Positions 8,843 through 17,438 of a DNA stretch of 64,000 bases are shown here, piece by piece. Within the stretch, counting starts at the first letter, position 1. Every line of letters begins with the position of its first letter. Below the pieces are notes generated by a model. It ran no database searches. It was not told where the DNA came from and saw only the letters and a program-made list of their open reading frames with translations. Source of the DNA: Desulfoferula sp040751985 (GTDB lineage Bacteria; Desulfobacterota; Desulfarculia; Desulfarculales; Desulfarculaceae); NCBI GenBank assembly GCA_040751985.1, contig JBFMFU010000085.1:1-64000 (forward strand), in the 5' to 3' direction. Position numbers and translations under genes: made by a program.

Positions 8843-9658
8843 ATGATCGATCTGAGCCAGGTCAGCGCCAAGCTGGATCAATACGTCAAGCCCATCGACT
8901 ATCCCGTGGCCCTGCGCATGCTGCGCGGGTTCGAGCCGGAGCAGCTGCGCCGGGAGCAGCCCAAGGCCAAGATACCCCACCTGGACCTGGGCAAGAAGGT
9001 GCTGGTCTGCCAGGCCATGGCCATGGCCCGCAAGTACGGCTGGGACCTGATCCTGACCAAACAGGACATCCCCTGCGGCACCGGCCTGGTGGCCCTGGGC
9101 CTGGTGCGCATGACCAAGTCCATGCTGGCCGGCGAGGACCCGGTGGCGCCCTACAACCAGAGCCAGGAGGCCCGCGCCCGGCGCATGCGCCAGCTGCCCT
9201 GTTTCGCTTTCGGGGAGTATGAGGCCCTGCAGGTGGCCCCCTTGCACCGGGCCCGCTTCGAGCCCGACGCGGTGGTCATCTACGCTAACAGCGCCCAGGT
9301 GATGCGCCTGGTGCAGGGCGCTCTGTTCTTCGAGGGCGGCAGCCTGTCCTCCAACAGCGCCGGCGGCCAGGGCTGCGCCCAGTACATCACCCGCACCATC
9401 CAGGACAACCAGTGCCGCTACGTCCTGCCCGGCAACGGCGACCGCATCTTCGGGCTGGCCGGCGACGGGCAGATGATCTTCGCCATGCCCCGAGACAAGA
9501 TCGAGAGCGTGGTGCAGGGCCTGGAGCTGTCCCACCAGGGCGGCCAGCGCCTGCCCATCCCCTGCTACCTGAACTACGAGGCGGAGCTGCCCAAGGAGTA
9601 CCGGGGTCTGGCTGACAAGCTCCTGCGGGCCAGCGAAGCCGGAGGGGAGGAAGGCTGA
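8843..9658 (+). CDS. DUF169 family protein
   Basis: A 271-residue soluble protein of the DUF169 (COG2043) type: KPIDYPVALRML at the N-terminus, CQAMAMARKYGW near residue 56, ANSAQVMRLVQG in the middle, and a late GDGQMIFAMP segment. Several conserved cysteines are present (for example CGTG near 75 and CRYVLPG near 192). The family function is not established to my knowledge; members are common in anaerobes and methanogens. It forms a two-gene unit with the upstream CoA ligase and converges on the lipoate-ligase-like gene with only 15 bases between stops. Confidence 0.82.
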   Translation: MIDLSQVSAKLDQYVKPIDYPVALRMLRGFEPEQLRREQPKAKIPHLDLGKKVLVCQAMAMARKYGWDLILTKQDIPCGTGLVALGLVRMTKSMLAGEDPVAPYNQSQEARARRMRQLPCFAFGEYEALQVAPLHRARFEPDAVVIYANSAQVMRLVQGALFFEGGSLSSNSAGGQGCAQYITRTIQDNQCRYVLPGNGDRIFGLAGDGQMIFAMPRDKIESVVQGLELSHQGGQRLPIPCYLNYEAELPKEYRGLADKLLRASEAGGEEG

Positions 9659-9673
9659 GGGGCCGGGGAAGGC

Positions 9674-10771
9674 TCAGGCCGTCTGCCCCAGGGCCTTGGC
9701 AAAGGCGGCCACGAAATCCTGCACCTCGATGCCGGCCAGCTCCACGCCTGGGCCGGCGTATATCTCCTCCAGCTTTTGCCGCACCACCGTCAGGCTGCAA
9801 GGCGCGCCGCGCAAGGTGTCTTCCATGTCCTTGATCACGCCGTAGGGGGAGGGGTGGAAGTCGCCGGTGATGATCAGGTCGTGCATGCGGCCGTCCACGA
9901 CCGCCAAGGTGACGCGGACGAGGCCGGCCACCGCCTTCTGGCAGCCCTCGCTCTTCATGGCCGCCGTCGGCAGGTTCTTGAAGCGCAGCCGCTCGGAGTT
10001 GGCGTAGAACCACTCCTCGGAGTTGTAGCGCTCCTGGTACTCCGCGAAGAACTTTTCCTCCTGCGGGGTGAGGGCGCCCAGGCGCAGCACCATGTCCGGC
10101 CCGAAGAGCTTGGCCACGGTCAGCCGGCTCAGCTCCTCCAGGTCCGTCACCTCCACCTTGCGGCCGATCTCGCTTTCCAGACAGGTGAAGCGCTGGCCCA
10201 GGTCCTTTATCTGCTTGTCCTGGACCTTCTCCGGAATGGTGATGATAGCCTTGCGCAGGATGTCGCGGTCGGTGTTGACCACGTTGATCAAGAGGCGCAG
10301 GCTGAGGATGCCCCTTTCCAGGCGGGCCGAACTGGGCACCACCTTGCGGCCCTCCACCTCCACGTCGTTCAGCGGCCGGTACTTGGCGTTGATCCCCCAC
10401 AGCTCGCGCAGGGCATCGGCCATGGCGGTCAGGGACAGGCGGAAGGCGTCCTTGATGTTGGTCAGCGGCACGCCCAGGCGGACCGGGTCCAGATAGAGGC
10501 AGAGAAAGGCGCCGCCCTGGGGCCCGAACACGGCCCCGCCGGTGTTCTGCCGCCGGCGCACCACGATGCCCTGGCGCCGGCAGTAGTCCAGGTCGATGGC
10601 CTTCTCCGGGTCGTCCAGGTAGCCCGAGGTGATGCTGTCGGTGGCAAAGACGTTGAGCACCACCGTGTCCGGGGCCACCTTTTCGTCCAGGCCGCGCTCG
10701 ATGGCCGGAGAGATGCTGATGGAGTAATCCGCGTAGGAGTAGTTGCAGGGCAGGTATCGTAACTCTGGCAC
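9674..10771 (-). CDS. Lipoate-protein ligase-like protein (paralogue 1)
   Basis: A 365-residue protein with a BPL/LplA catalytic fold followed by a C-terminal lipoate-ligase domain. Visible motifs are VVRRRQNTGGAVF (70-82), equivalent to the LplA RRxSGGG-VxH loop, and LNDVEVEGRKVVPSSAR (134-150), where K143 matches the LplA catalytic lysine. The usual His-Asp after the glycine-rich loop is replaced by GP. The C-terminal GDFHPSPYGVIKDMEDTLRG resembles the accessory domain. It ends a minus-strand operon with a TAXI-TRAP transporter, PaaK-like ligase and PaaG-like protein; no lipoyl-domain gene is nearby. A close paralogue lies at 18626-19720. Acceptor and acyl substrate are unknown. Confidence 0.8.
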   Translation of the reverse strand: MPELRYLPCNYSYADYSISISPAIERGLDEKVAPDTVVLNVFATDSITSGYLDDPEKAIDLDYCRRQGIVVRRRQNTGGAVFGPQGGAFLCLYLDPVRLGVPLTNIKDAFRLSLTAMADALRELWGINAKYRPLNDVEVEGRKVVPSSARLERGILSLRLLINVVNTDRDILRKAIITIPEKVQDKQIKDLGQRFTCLESEIGRKVEVTDLEELSRLTVAKLFGPDMVLRLGALTPQEEKFFAEYQERYNSEEWFYANSERLRFKNLPTAAMKSEGCQKAVAGLVRVTLAVVDGRMHDLIITGDFHPSPYGVIKDMEDTLRGAPCSLTVVRQKLEEIYAGPGVELAGIEVQDFVAAFAKALGQTA

Positions 10772-10820
10772 GCAGTCACCCTCTTGCTTGGGTTGTAATG
10801 GGGCCGGTCCGGCGCGGCCG

Positions 10821-11633
10821 CTACTCGCCCTGGAAGCGGGGCTTCCGCTTTTCCAGAAAGGCGTCGCGGCCCTCCCGGAAGTCCTGGCTGTTCAGAGCCA
10901 CGGCCTGTACGCTGGCCTCCAGCTCCAGGAAATTGTTCAGGCCCATGGGCCAGCAGTTCAGGGCCGCCTTGGCCAAGGCGTAGGCCTGCGAAGGGCCCTG
11001 GGCCAGGCTCTTGGCCCAGGCCCAGGCCTCCTGGGCTAGCTGATCCGCGGGCACCACCCGGTTCACCATGCCCATGCGCGCGGCCTCCTCGGCCCCCAGG
11101 GGCCCGCCGGTGAACATCAGCTCCTTGGCCCGGGCCATGCCGATGCGCAGGGGCAGGAAGTAGTACTGCCCCCAGTCCGGGGTCAGGCCCACCTTGACGA
11201 AGGAGAAGAAAAACTTGGCCCGGTCAGAGGCGATGATCAGGTCCGCGGCCAGGGCCAGGCTCACCCCGGCCCCGGCGGCGGCGCCGTCCACCTGGGCGAT
11301 GATGGGCTTTTCCAGGTTCACCATGTTCTGGATCAGCCGCTGGCCCAGCTTCATGCGCTTGCGCGCCCCCACCGGGCCCGCGATCTCCTGCATGGAGCGC
11401 ACGTCGCTGCCGCCGCAGAAGTGATCGCCCACCCCGGCCAGGATCACCACCTTTACGCTGTCGTCGTTATTCAGCTTGCGGAAGACCTCGATCAGTTCCG
11501 GCCGCACCTCCAGGTCCAGGGCGTTGCGCGCCGCCGGCATGTTCAGCAGAACCCTCAGCACCGCGTCTTCTTGTTCGAAAAGGAGCCTGGTGTAGCCCCG
11601 GCTTTCGGCTTTAGAGGTCATAATCTTACTCAT
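10821..11633 (-). CDS. Enoyl-CoA hydratase/isomerase family protein, PaaG-like
   Basis: About 270 residues with a crotonase fold: oxyanion-hole segment FCGGSDVRSM and DGAAAGAGVSLALAADLIIAS. The two glutamates used by classical enoyl-CoA hydratases are absent: the first motif reads GAGVSLA and the second KVGLTPDWGQYYF. The TPD motif resembles PaaG-type isomerases, where an aspartate does the proton transfer, so isomerase activity is more likely than hydration. It lies between the PaaK-like ligase and the lipoate-ligase-like gene. Start ATG at 11633 or, 12 bases downstream, 11621; GGAAGG fits the latter better in spacing. Confidence 0.85.
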   Translation of the reverse strand: MSKIMTSKAESRGYTRLLFEQEDAVLRVLLNMPAARNALDLEVRPELIEVFRKLNNDDSVKVVILAGVGDHFCGGSDVRSMQEIAGPVGARKRMKLGQRLIQNMVNLEKPIIAQVDGAAAGAGVSLALAADLIIASDRAKFFFSFVKVGLTPDWGQYYFLPLRIGMARAKELMFTGGPLGAEEAARMGMVNRVVPADQLAQEAWAWAKSLAQGPSQAYALAKAALNCWPMGLNNFLELEASVQAVALNSQDFREGRDAFLEKRKPRFQGE

Positions 11634-11681
11634 CCTTCCGTCCACCGCGGGCGCCGGCCGCCAGCCCCCCGCGAACTGGCT

Positions 11682-12884
11682 TTAAAACTTGCGCCCGGCG
11701 CGGCTGTCCACCACCAAGGGCCCCGGCGCCAGCTTTTCCACGATTTGGATCTGGTTGAACTTCAGCAGGGTGTCGCTCTTCAGGCGCTCGGCCAGGTCCG
11801 CCAGCAGGTCCTGCCTAGCCGGGTCGCCCTCCAGGATCAGGCGCAGGTTGTCCACGCCCTTTTGGGAACTGACCTGCACCTGGTAGCGGCCGGGCAGGCC
11901 GGGATAGCTGCGCAGAATGGTGCCGATCTGGCTGGGCCAGAACTTGACCCCCTTAACCTTGAGCATCTCGTCGGTGCGCCCGATCACGCTCTTGGGCATG
12001 GTCAGCCGCCGGCCGCAGACGCAGGCGGCCTCCTCTATCATGGTCAGGTCGCCGGTGCGGTAGCGCAGCAGGGGGGCTGCCTGCTTGTGCAAATGGGTCA
12101 GCACCAGCTCGCCTTTTTCGCCGGGGGCCACCAGTTCGCCGCTGGCCGGGTCTATCACCTCGGCGTAGACGAACTCGTCCATTATGTGCAGGCCGGTTTC
12201 GTGCCGGCAACTGCGCGCGATGGGCATGCAGTTGGCCATGGAGTAGGAGTCGATGATGGTCACCGGGCGGCTGAAGGCGGCCTTGACCCGCGCCGGGTAC
12301 CCCTCCACCGAGGTGAAGGGCTCCCCGCCTACGAACAAGGTGCGCACCGAGGGTATGCCCTGCTCGGCCAGTTTCATGGCGAAGGTGGGGTTGGAGACCA
12401 GTACGCTCACCTCATAGTCGTTGATGAGCCGCACCGCCCGCTCCGACTCCCCCGGGCCCAGGGGGATCACCTTGGCGCCGTAGTACTCGAACTGGTTCTG
12501 GTAAAACAGCCCGGCAATGAACAGGTGGTAGCCGAAGGTGACCGCCGCCACGTCTTCGGTGGTGACGCCGGCCGCCTGCAGGCTGCGGGCGCAGACCTGG
12601 TGCATCCGTTCCAGGTCCTCCGCGGTCTGATAGACCGGGTAGAGCTGGTCGCCCGAGGGGGAGAAGTTAATGCGTGTCACCTGCGGGCTGTACAGGGAGC
12701 ACTGGCTGGGCTTCTTGCGTATCTCGGCCTGGAACTCCGCCGAGGTGGTGAAAGGAATGCGCGCGAAGTCCGCCGTGGTCTTTATGTCCGCCGGCTTCAG
12801 CGAGGCAGCCTCCAGCTTGCGGCGATAAAACTCCGTCCGGTACAGCTTGTCTATCTGAGCCTGCAACAGCCCCAGCACTGCCAT
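11682..12884 (-). CDS. PaaK-like AMP-forming CoA ligase (short form)
   Basis: A 400-residue protein of the phenylacetate-CoA ligase family, somewhat shorter than the usual 430-460. The C-terminal half is well conserved: LHKQAAPLLRYRTGDLTMI, the CVCGRRL turn, VIGRTDEMLKVKGVKFWPSQI (hinge). The N-terminal phosphate loop is degenerate: where PaaK has TSGTTG the sequence reads NFSPSGDQLYPVYQT, so ATP handling may be altered. ATG 12884 is preceded by GGAGAA. It lies between the TRAP permease and the PaaG-like gene and likely activates the imported acid. Confidence 0.82.
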   Translation of the reverse strand: MAVLGLLQAQIDKLYRTEFYRRKLEAASLKPADIKTTADFARIPFTTSAEFQAEIRKKPSQCSLYSPQVTRINFSPSGDQLYPVYQTAEDLERMHQVCARSLQAAGVTTEDVAAVTFGYHLFIAGLFYQNQFEYYGAKVIPLGPGESERAVRLINDYEVSVLVSNPTFAMKLAEQGIPSVRTLFVGGEPFTSVEGYPARVKAAFSRPVTIIDSYSMANCMPIARSCRHETGLHIMDEFVYAEVIDPASGELVAPGEKGELVLTHLHKQAAPLLRYRTGDLTMIEEAACVCGRRLTMPKSVIGRTDEMLKVKGVKFWPSQIGTILRSYPGLPGRYQVQVSSQKGVDNLRLILEGDPARQDLLADLAERLKSDTLLKFNQIQIVEKLAPGPLVVDSRAGRKF

Positions 12885-12986
12885 GCCTGTGTTCTCCGCC
12901 TCAGGCCACGGCCGGCCGCCCGCGGTCCGGTTCGAGGCCGATCCAAAGTAAGGTAGGCACCCGCGCGCACCCCGGACGCCGCCGGC

Positions 12987-14924
12987 TCAGGCCGGCCGCG
13001 CGGTCCGGTCCAGGCGGAAGGGCCCGAACCTGCTGGCCAGGTATATCACGATCAACAGGCCCACCCCCATCAGGTCAGTGGGCAGGTCCGGGAACAGGAA
13101 CAAAAACGCCGTGCAGAATATCACGACCCGGTACACTCGGGGGAGTTTTCCGAAGAAGTATAGGTGCCCCTCCAGGCTGCCCGCCAGCAGTATGCAGCCC
13201 ACCAGGGAGGATATGACGGCTCCGATCACCTCCTGGGTCGGTCCGGAGAGGATCATGGCCGGGTTGAGCACGAACAAGAACGGCACGATGTACTTGGCCG
13301 AACCCAGGCGCATGGACAGCAGGGCGGTGCGCATGGGGTCGGCGCCAGAGATGGCCGCGGCGGTGATGGCGCCCAGGGCCACCGGCGGGGTTATGTAGGA
13401 CAGGCAGCCCCAGTACAGCACGAAGAGGTGGGCGCCCATCTCGTTCAGGCCCACGCCCACCAGGGCTGGCACCAGCACGATGGCCAGGAACACGTAGCAG
13501 GCGGTGACGGTCATGCCGATGCCCAGCACGAAGCTGGTCAGGGCGCCGAAGATCAGCAGCAGGGCCGTGTTGCCGCCGGCGTAGGTCACCAGCTCCCGGG
13601 AGAAGGAGTTGGCCACGCCGGTGCCGGACAGCGCGCCGATGATCAGGCCGATGCCGGCCAGGATGCCCGTGATCTGGGCCAGCAGCCGGCCCGACTCCAC
13701 CAGGAAGGAGACGAACTTCTTGAAATTCAGGCGGGTATCCTTGCGGAACATGGAGCAGACGAACAGGAAGATCATCACGATGAAGGGCGCCCAGGCCTCG
13801 GTACGCATGTAGAACAGAGTGACCACCAACAGGATGATGGTGCCCAGGAAGAACCAGCCCGTCTTCAAGGTGTGGCTCAGCTTGGGCAGCTCGCTGCGGT
13901 CCAGGCCGCCCATGCCGTGGGACACGGCGTGCAGGTCCACCTGCAGCAGCAGGGTGAAATAGTAGAGGAAGGCGGGGAAGAAGGCGGCCAGCATGACCGC
14001 GGAGTAGGGGACGTTCAGGAACGAGGCGATCAAGAACCCCGCCGCGCCCATCACCGGCGGCATGATAGAGCCGCCCGTGGAGGCGCAGGCCTCCACCGCC
14101 CCGGCCCAGGTGGCGCTGTAGCCGGTCTTCTTCATGGCCGGGATGGTGACGGTGCCCGTGGTGACCACGTTGGAGATCACGCTGCCGCTCAGGCTGGCCA
14201 TGAAGGCGCTGGAGATCACCGACACCTTGGCCGCGCCGCCCCGGGTGTGGCCCATCAGGGACATGGCGAAGTCCATGAAGAACTGGCCGCCACCGGTGAC
14301 CACCAGAGCCACGCCGAAGATGATGAATCCCACCAGCAGGTCGCCCACCACCCGGGTGGGGATGCCGATGATGCTCTCCACGCCCATGGAGTGGTAGCGC
14401 ACCGTTTCTAGTATGTTGAGCTCGTTGCCCCAGAGGAAGCCGGGCATGTAGCCGGCGAACAGGGGGTAGAAGGAGAAACCCAGGCAGACGTAGAAGAGGA
14501 AGTTGCCCCCGGTGCGCCGGATGCCCTCCAGGGCCAGCAGCCACAACAGCCCTCCGGCCAGGGTGGGCAGGAGCGGCGCCTGGTACTCCCAGCCCTTGGT
14601 CAGGATGTTATAGGCGTTGAGCCCCAGATAGATGTTGGCCACCAGGCTGACCGCGAACAGGAGCCAATCGTACCAGGGGACCTTCTTGTAGCCTGTGCGG
14701 CCGCCCGGGAAGATCAGAAACGCCAGGGACAGGTACATGGCCAGGATGTAGTAGTAGTAGGCGTTGCCGATGGGCATGAAGCCGGCCAGCTTCAGGTGGA
14801 ATATCTGGTTGATGCAAAGCAGCGTGGCCAACCCTGAGATCACCGCGACCACCACATAGACCAGCTTGGATGACCTGACGCTATCTTTGGCAGGTTTTGT
14901 CTCGTCCGGGCGGGTCTCCGACAT
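12987..14924 (-). CDS. TRAP transporter fused permease (TAXI type, 4TM+12TM)
   Basis: A 645-residue polytopic membrane protein combining a DctQ-like N-terminal part with a DctM-like part, the usual form for TAXI-TRAP systems. Recognisable DctM signatures are FGVALVVTGGGQFFMDFAMSL, ASLSGSVISNVVTTGTVTIPAMKK and STGGSIMPPVMGAAGFLIA (about residues 215-300), and later YWGCLSYITPPVALGAI. It uses an ion gradient to import the acid held by the adjacent TAXI binding protein. Located 100 bases after the binding-protein gene and 102 before the PaaK-like ligase. Confidence 0.94.
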   Translation of the reverse strand: MSETRPDETKPAKDSVRSSKLVYVVVAVISGLATLLCINQIFHLKLAGFMPIGNAYYYYILAMYLSLAFLIFPGGRTGYKKVPWYDWLLFAVSLVANIYLGLNAYNILTKGWEYQAPLLPTLAGGLLWLLALEGIRRTGGNFLFYVCLGFSFYPLFAGYMPGFLWGNELNILETVRYHSMGVESIIGIPTRVVGDLLVGFIIFGVALVVTGGGQFFMDFAMSLMGHTRGGAAKVSVISSAFMASLSGSVISNVVTTGTVTIPAMKKTGYSATWAGAVEACASTGGSIMPPVMGAAGFLIASFLNVPYSAVMLAAFFPAFLYYFTLLLQVDLHAVSHGMGGLDRSELPKLSHTLKTGWFFLGTIILLVVTLFYMRTEAWAPFIVMIFLFVCSMFRKDTRLNFKKFVSFLVESGRLLAQITGILAGIGLIIGALSGTGVANSFSRELVTYAGGNTALLLIFGALTSFVLGIGMTVTACYVFLAIVLVPALVGVGLNEMGAHLFVLYWGCLSYITPPVALGAITAAAISGADPMRTALLSMRLGSAKYIVPFLFVLNPAMILSGPTQEVIGAVISSLVGCILLAGSLEGHLYFFGKLPRVYRVVIFCTAFLFLFPDLPTDLMGVGLLIVIYLASRFGPFRLDRTARPA

Positions 14925-15024
14925 GGCTACAACCCCTATGGTTCAGACTTGCTCTGACAAGATGGGTGGCGGACTAACGGTGGCCGGCCAGCCACTGATG
15001 TGGCCGGCCGGCCACGGCTGTTTA

Positions 15025-16179
15025 TTAATCGCCCAATACCTGCGCCCGCACCTTCAGCCAGTGCGCGGCGAACTGCTTCTCGGGCAGGCTCTTGATCTTC
15101 TTGTCCTGCATCATCTTCTTCCAGGTCTGCTGGAGCTTCTTCATGTGTGCTATGCGCTCGTTGTTCCAGGCCTCGGCCGCTGCGGTCCAGACGCCCTTTT
15201 CCTTCAGATAGCGGATGGCGCCCGGATGGAAGGGGGCGTCGGCCGGCGGCAGGCCCGCCTTCTTGATGGCCCAAAACGGCATGATTTTGTGGGCGTCCTT
15301 GTAAATGCCAAAGGCCTCGTCCATGGCTTTGGTCATGTTGTAAACCCACTTGGGATCCTTGTTCGCGTAAACGGTGATCATGGGGTAGCGGTACTCGGGC
15401 AGCCACACCGGCTTTTCCTTGGAGATACCCGCGCCTATGGTCTGCAGGCTCGGCGACAGGAATGGGGCTACCTTGGTCATGCGCTTCCAGGCGGCCTTGT
15501 CCTCGGGCCTAAACTGCGGCCAGTACAGGCCGCGGGCCGCGGTCTCCAGCTCATACATGATGGCGGCGGTGGCGACGGTCACCGAGGCGTCGGTCTTGCC
15601 CTCGATGAGAGCCTTGAGCGATGAGGCGTAGCTGGGGAACTCCACCCGCTGCACGTCCTTCCAGGTGAGGCCGGCGAAGGCCAGGAAGGCGTCCATCTTC
15701 ACGTTCAGGGTGGGAGCGCCGGGGATGTAGGAGACCCGCTTGCCCTTGAGTTGTTGCAGGGTCTTTATGTTCGCGTCCTTGGCGGTGGCCAGGGCGATGG
15801 AATCGGGATGAGCCAGAAGGACCCGCAGGTCCTGGGGTCCCCACTCCGTTTTGGCGAAGTCGTACAAGCCCTCGGCCGCGAAGTACACCTCGTTGGCCAA
15901 AAAGCCACAGGTCACCCGGTTGGCGGTCAGGGGCATCAGCCGACCGATGGAAGTACCCGAGGGCAGCAGCCGGATGCGCGTGCCGAATTTCTTGCCAAAG
16001 GCGTCGGCAATCGCCGAGGCTTGCATGTAGCCCGAAGCGCCTACGTCATAGCAGCTCCACACCATGGTGCTGGGCAGGCCGCCCTTTTCAGCGGCCAGAG
16101 CGCCGGGTACGGCGCAAACCAAGGCCGCAACCAGCACTGCCAGGGCCAACCCGATTTTTCCCCTCGCGAAAAATGCCAT
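15025..16179 (-). CDS. TAXI family TRAP transporter solute-binding protein
   Basis: A 384-residue secreted binding protein. A signal peptide (basic start, long Ala/Val/Leu core, cleavage near LAAEK, about residue 30) is followed by a TAXI-type type-2 binding fold: CYDVGASGYMQASAIADAFG, SGTSIGRLMPLTANRV, VSYIPGAPTLNVKMDAFL. The start is ATG 16179, eight bases after GGAGGG; a GTG directly upstream is in frame but less well spaced. TAXI proteins bind carboxylates such as glutamate or fumarate, and the ligand here is unknown. Pairs with the fused permease downstream. Confidence 0.92.
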   Translation of the reverse strand: MAFFARGKIGLALAVLVAALVCAVPGALAAEKGGLPSTMVWSCYDVGASGYMQASAIADAFGKKFGTRIRLLPSGTSIGRLMPLTANRVTCGFLANEVYFAAEGLYDFAKTEWGPQDLRVLLAHPDSIALATAKDANIKTLQQLKGKRVSYIPGAPTLNVKMDAFLAFAGLTWKDVQRVEFPSYASSLKALIEGKTDASVTVATAAIMYELETAARGLYWPQFRPEDKAAWKRMTKVAPFLSPSLQTIGAGISKEKPVWLPEYRYPMITVYANKDPKWVYNMTKAMDEAFGIYKDAHKIMPFWAIKKAGLPPADAPFHPGAIRYLKEKGVWTAAAEAWNNERIAHMKKLQQTWKKMMQDKKIKSLPEKQFAAHWLKVRAQVLGD

Positions 16180-16501
16180 CACTCAACCCTCCTTTGCAAA
16201 TAAGGCCAACGTCTCTGCACACAGACACCAGCGCCGCGTTGTTTTCCGAGTTGCCGTCATCATTAAGGCGCCTTTTATGCGGGTGGATGGTTTGGGGGCA
16301 GGCTCATGGGCGGGCAGGCTGGCGGACCTGGAGGTCGCGGGCAGGGCGTAGGGCAGGAGCAGGGGGCCCGCTCCTGCGTCGCTGGCTTGGGAGTCGAACA
16401 AAGGATTATGCTGCGCTGCGCTGTCCACAGCTCACCCTGGCAAGGCACTTTTTCAGCCCGGCTTCTGCCCGGGCCGGCGTCCGCCACCCGCTGCGCCGGC
16501 C
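16180..16501. other. Intergenic region between the second iclR and the TAXI-TRAP genes
   Basis: About 320 bases without a supported gene. It holds a GC-rich hairpin at 16353-16377 (arms GCAGGAGC/GCTCCTGC, with three more inner G-C pairs after a bulged A) and a shorter one near 16459-16477. Neither is followed by a T-run on the minus strand, so neither is a classical intrinsic terminator. A promoter for the TRAP operon should lie here, but I could not identify one convincingly. Confidence 0.5.
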
Positions 16502-17290
16502 TTAACGGGTGATGGCCGGATAGGGCCCGTCATAGCCCAGGCCCTGGGAAATCTGCTGCCCGGCTGCAAACAAGCTGGCCTTTGCCCGCTCCACCAGCTT
16601 GGGGTCGTCCTTGTCCCTGACCTTCAGGGAGATGGATACGCTTGCCACCACCTCGTTGCTGTGGTTGAGCAGCGGAACGCCGATGGCGTACAGGTCCAGG
16701 GAAAACTCCTGGTCCACGATGGCGTAGCCCCGCTCCCTGGTCCTTTTGGCTTCTTTTAAAATCTCGGTTTTGCTCACCACGGTCTTGGAGGTGACCTTGA
16801 ACAGGTTGGCCCGTTCCAGCAGGGCCTTCATATCCTCGTCGCTCAGGCTGGCCAGGAGTACCTTGCCCATGGCCGTGCAGTAGCTGGGCGTTTTGGAGCC
16901 CACGTAAACCGCAAAGGGATAGAACCGGGTTCTCTCTTTGCGGAAGATCACCAGCACCTCGGTGTCGTCCAGCACGCCCATGCTGACGCTGCGGTCCAGC
17001 TCGTTGGACAGGTCGTCCAGGTAGGGGCGGGCGTGGCTGTACACACCCTCGCTGTGCAGGAACCTAAAGGCCAGGCTGAGGACCTTGTTGCCCAGAAGGT
17101 ACTTTTTGCCATCCACCCGGCGCACGTAGCCCAGCAGGATGAGGGTATTGAGAAAACGCTGGGCGGTGGTCTTGGTGGTGACCAGGTGGTTGGCGATCTG
17201 GGTCAGGGAGAGGGGCTCGGGGGCGCCGCCCAGCAGCTCCATGATGGCTATGCCCTTGGCAAAGGACTTGATGTAATTTTTATCACGCAA
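16502..17290 (-). CDS. IclR family transcriptional regulator
   Basis: A 262-residue IclR protein: N-terminal winged helix (LSLTQIANHLVTTKTTAQRFLNTL, about residues 27-50) and effector domain (SYCTAMGKVLLASL; GYAIVDQEFSLDLYAIGVPLLN). The N-terminus RDKNYIKSFAKGIAIMELL resembles the PcaR/PcaU subgroup that regulates aromatic-acid genes. No ATG is available; the TTG at 17290 is the best start, with AGGT about seven bases upstream. It lies between the TAXI-TRAP set (same strand, downstream) and the divergent acyl-CoA dehydrogenase gene, so it could control both. Confidence 0.92.
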   Translation of the reverse strand: MRDKNYIKSFAKGIAIMELLGGAPEPLSLTQIANHLVTTKTTAQRFLNTLILLGYVRRVDGKKYLLGNKVLSLAFRFLHSEGVYSHARPYLDDLSNELDRSVSMGVLDDTEVLVIFRKERTRFYPFAVYVGSKTPSYCTAMGKVLLASLSDEDMKALLERANLFKVTSKTVVSKTEILKEAKRTRERGYAIVDQEFSLDLYAIGVPLLNHSNEVVASVSISLKVRDKDDPKLVERAKASLFAAGQQISQGLGYDGPYPAITR

Positions 17291-17315
17291 TACGTTACCT
17301 GATTTCGATTTGCGT
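17285..17315. promoter_or_regulatory. Candidate operator: ACGCAA-N19-TTGCGT inverted repeat
   Basis: A perfect 6+6 inverted repeat overlapping the TTG start codon of the iclR gene, within the 148-base divergent region shared with the acyl-CoA dehydrogenase operon. Bases 17315-17335 are AT-rich. The position would allow autorepression. Confidence 0.3.
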
Positions 17316-17438
17316 TATTTTAAATTTTCTTGTAGCCTGGCGTCAAGTGTCTTTTTAGACCGCCGGCCGGGCGGCTAGGAGCGCCGGGGAAGGCCGCTCC
17401 GGGTCTTGTGCAGGGATTAATTTAAGGGAGGGAGCACA

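Noticed and set aside
7238..9535. A 765-codon minus-strand open frame opposite the PaaK-like and DUF169 genes
   Set aside because: It is antisense to two well-supported genes, is rich in His/Gly/Ala/Gln repeats typical of shadow frames in GC-rich DNA, and has no family motif or ribosome site.
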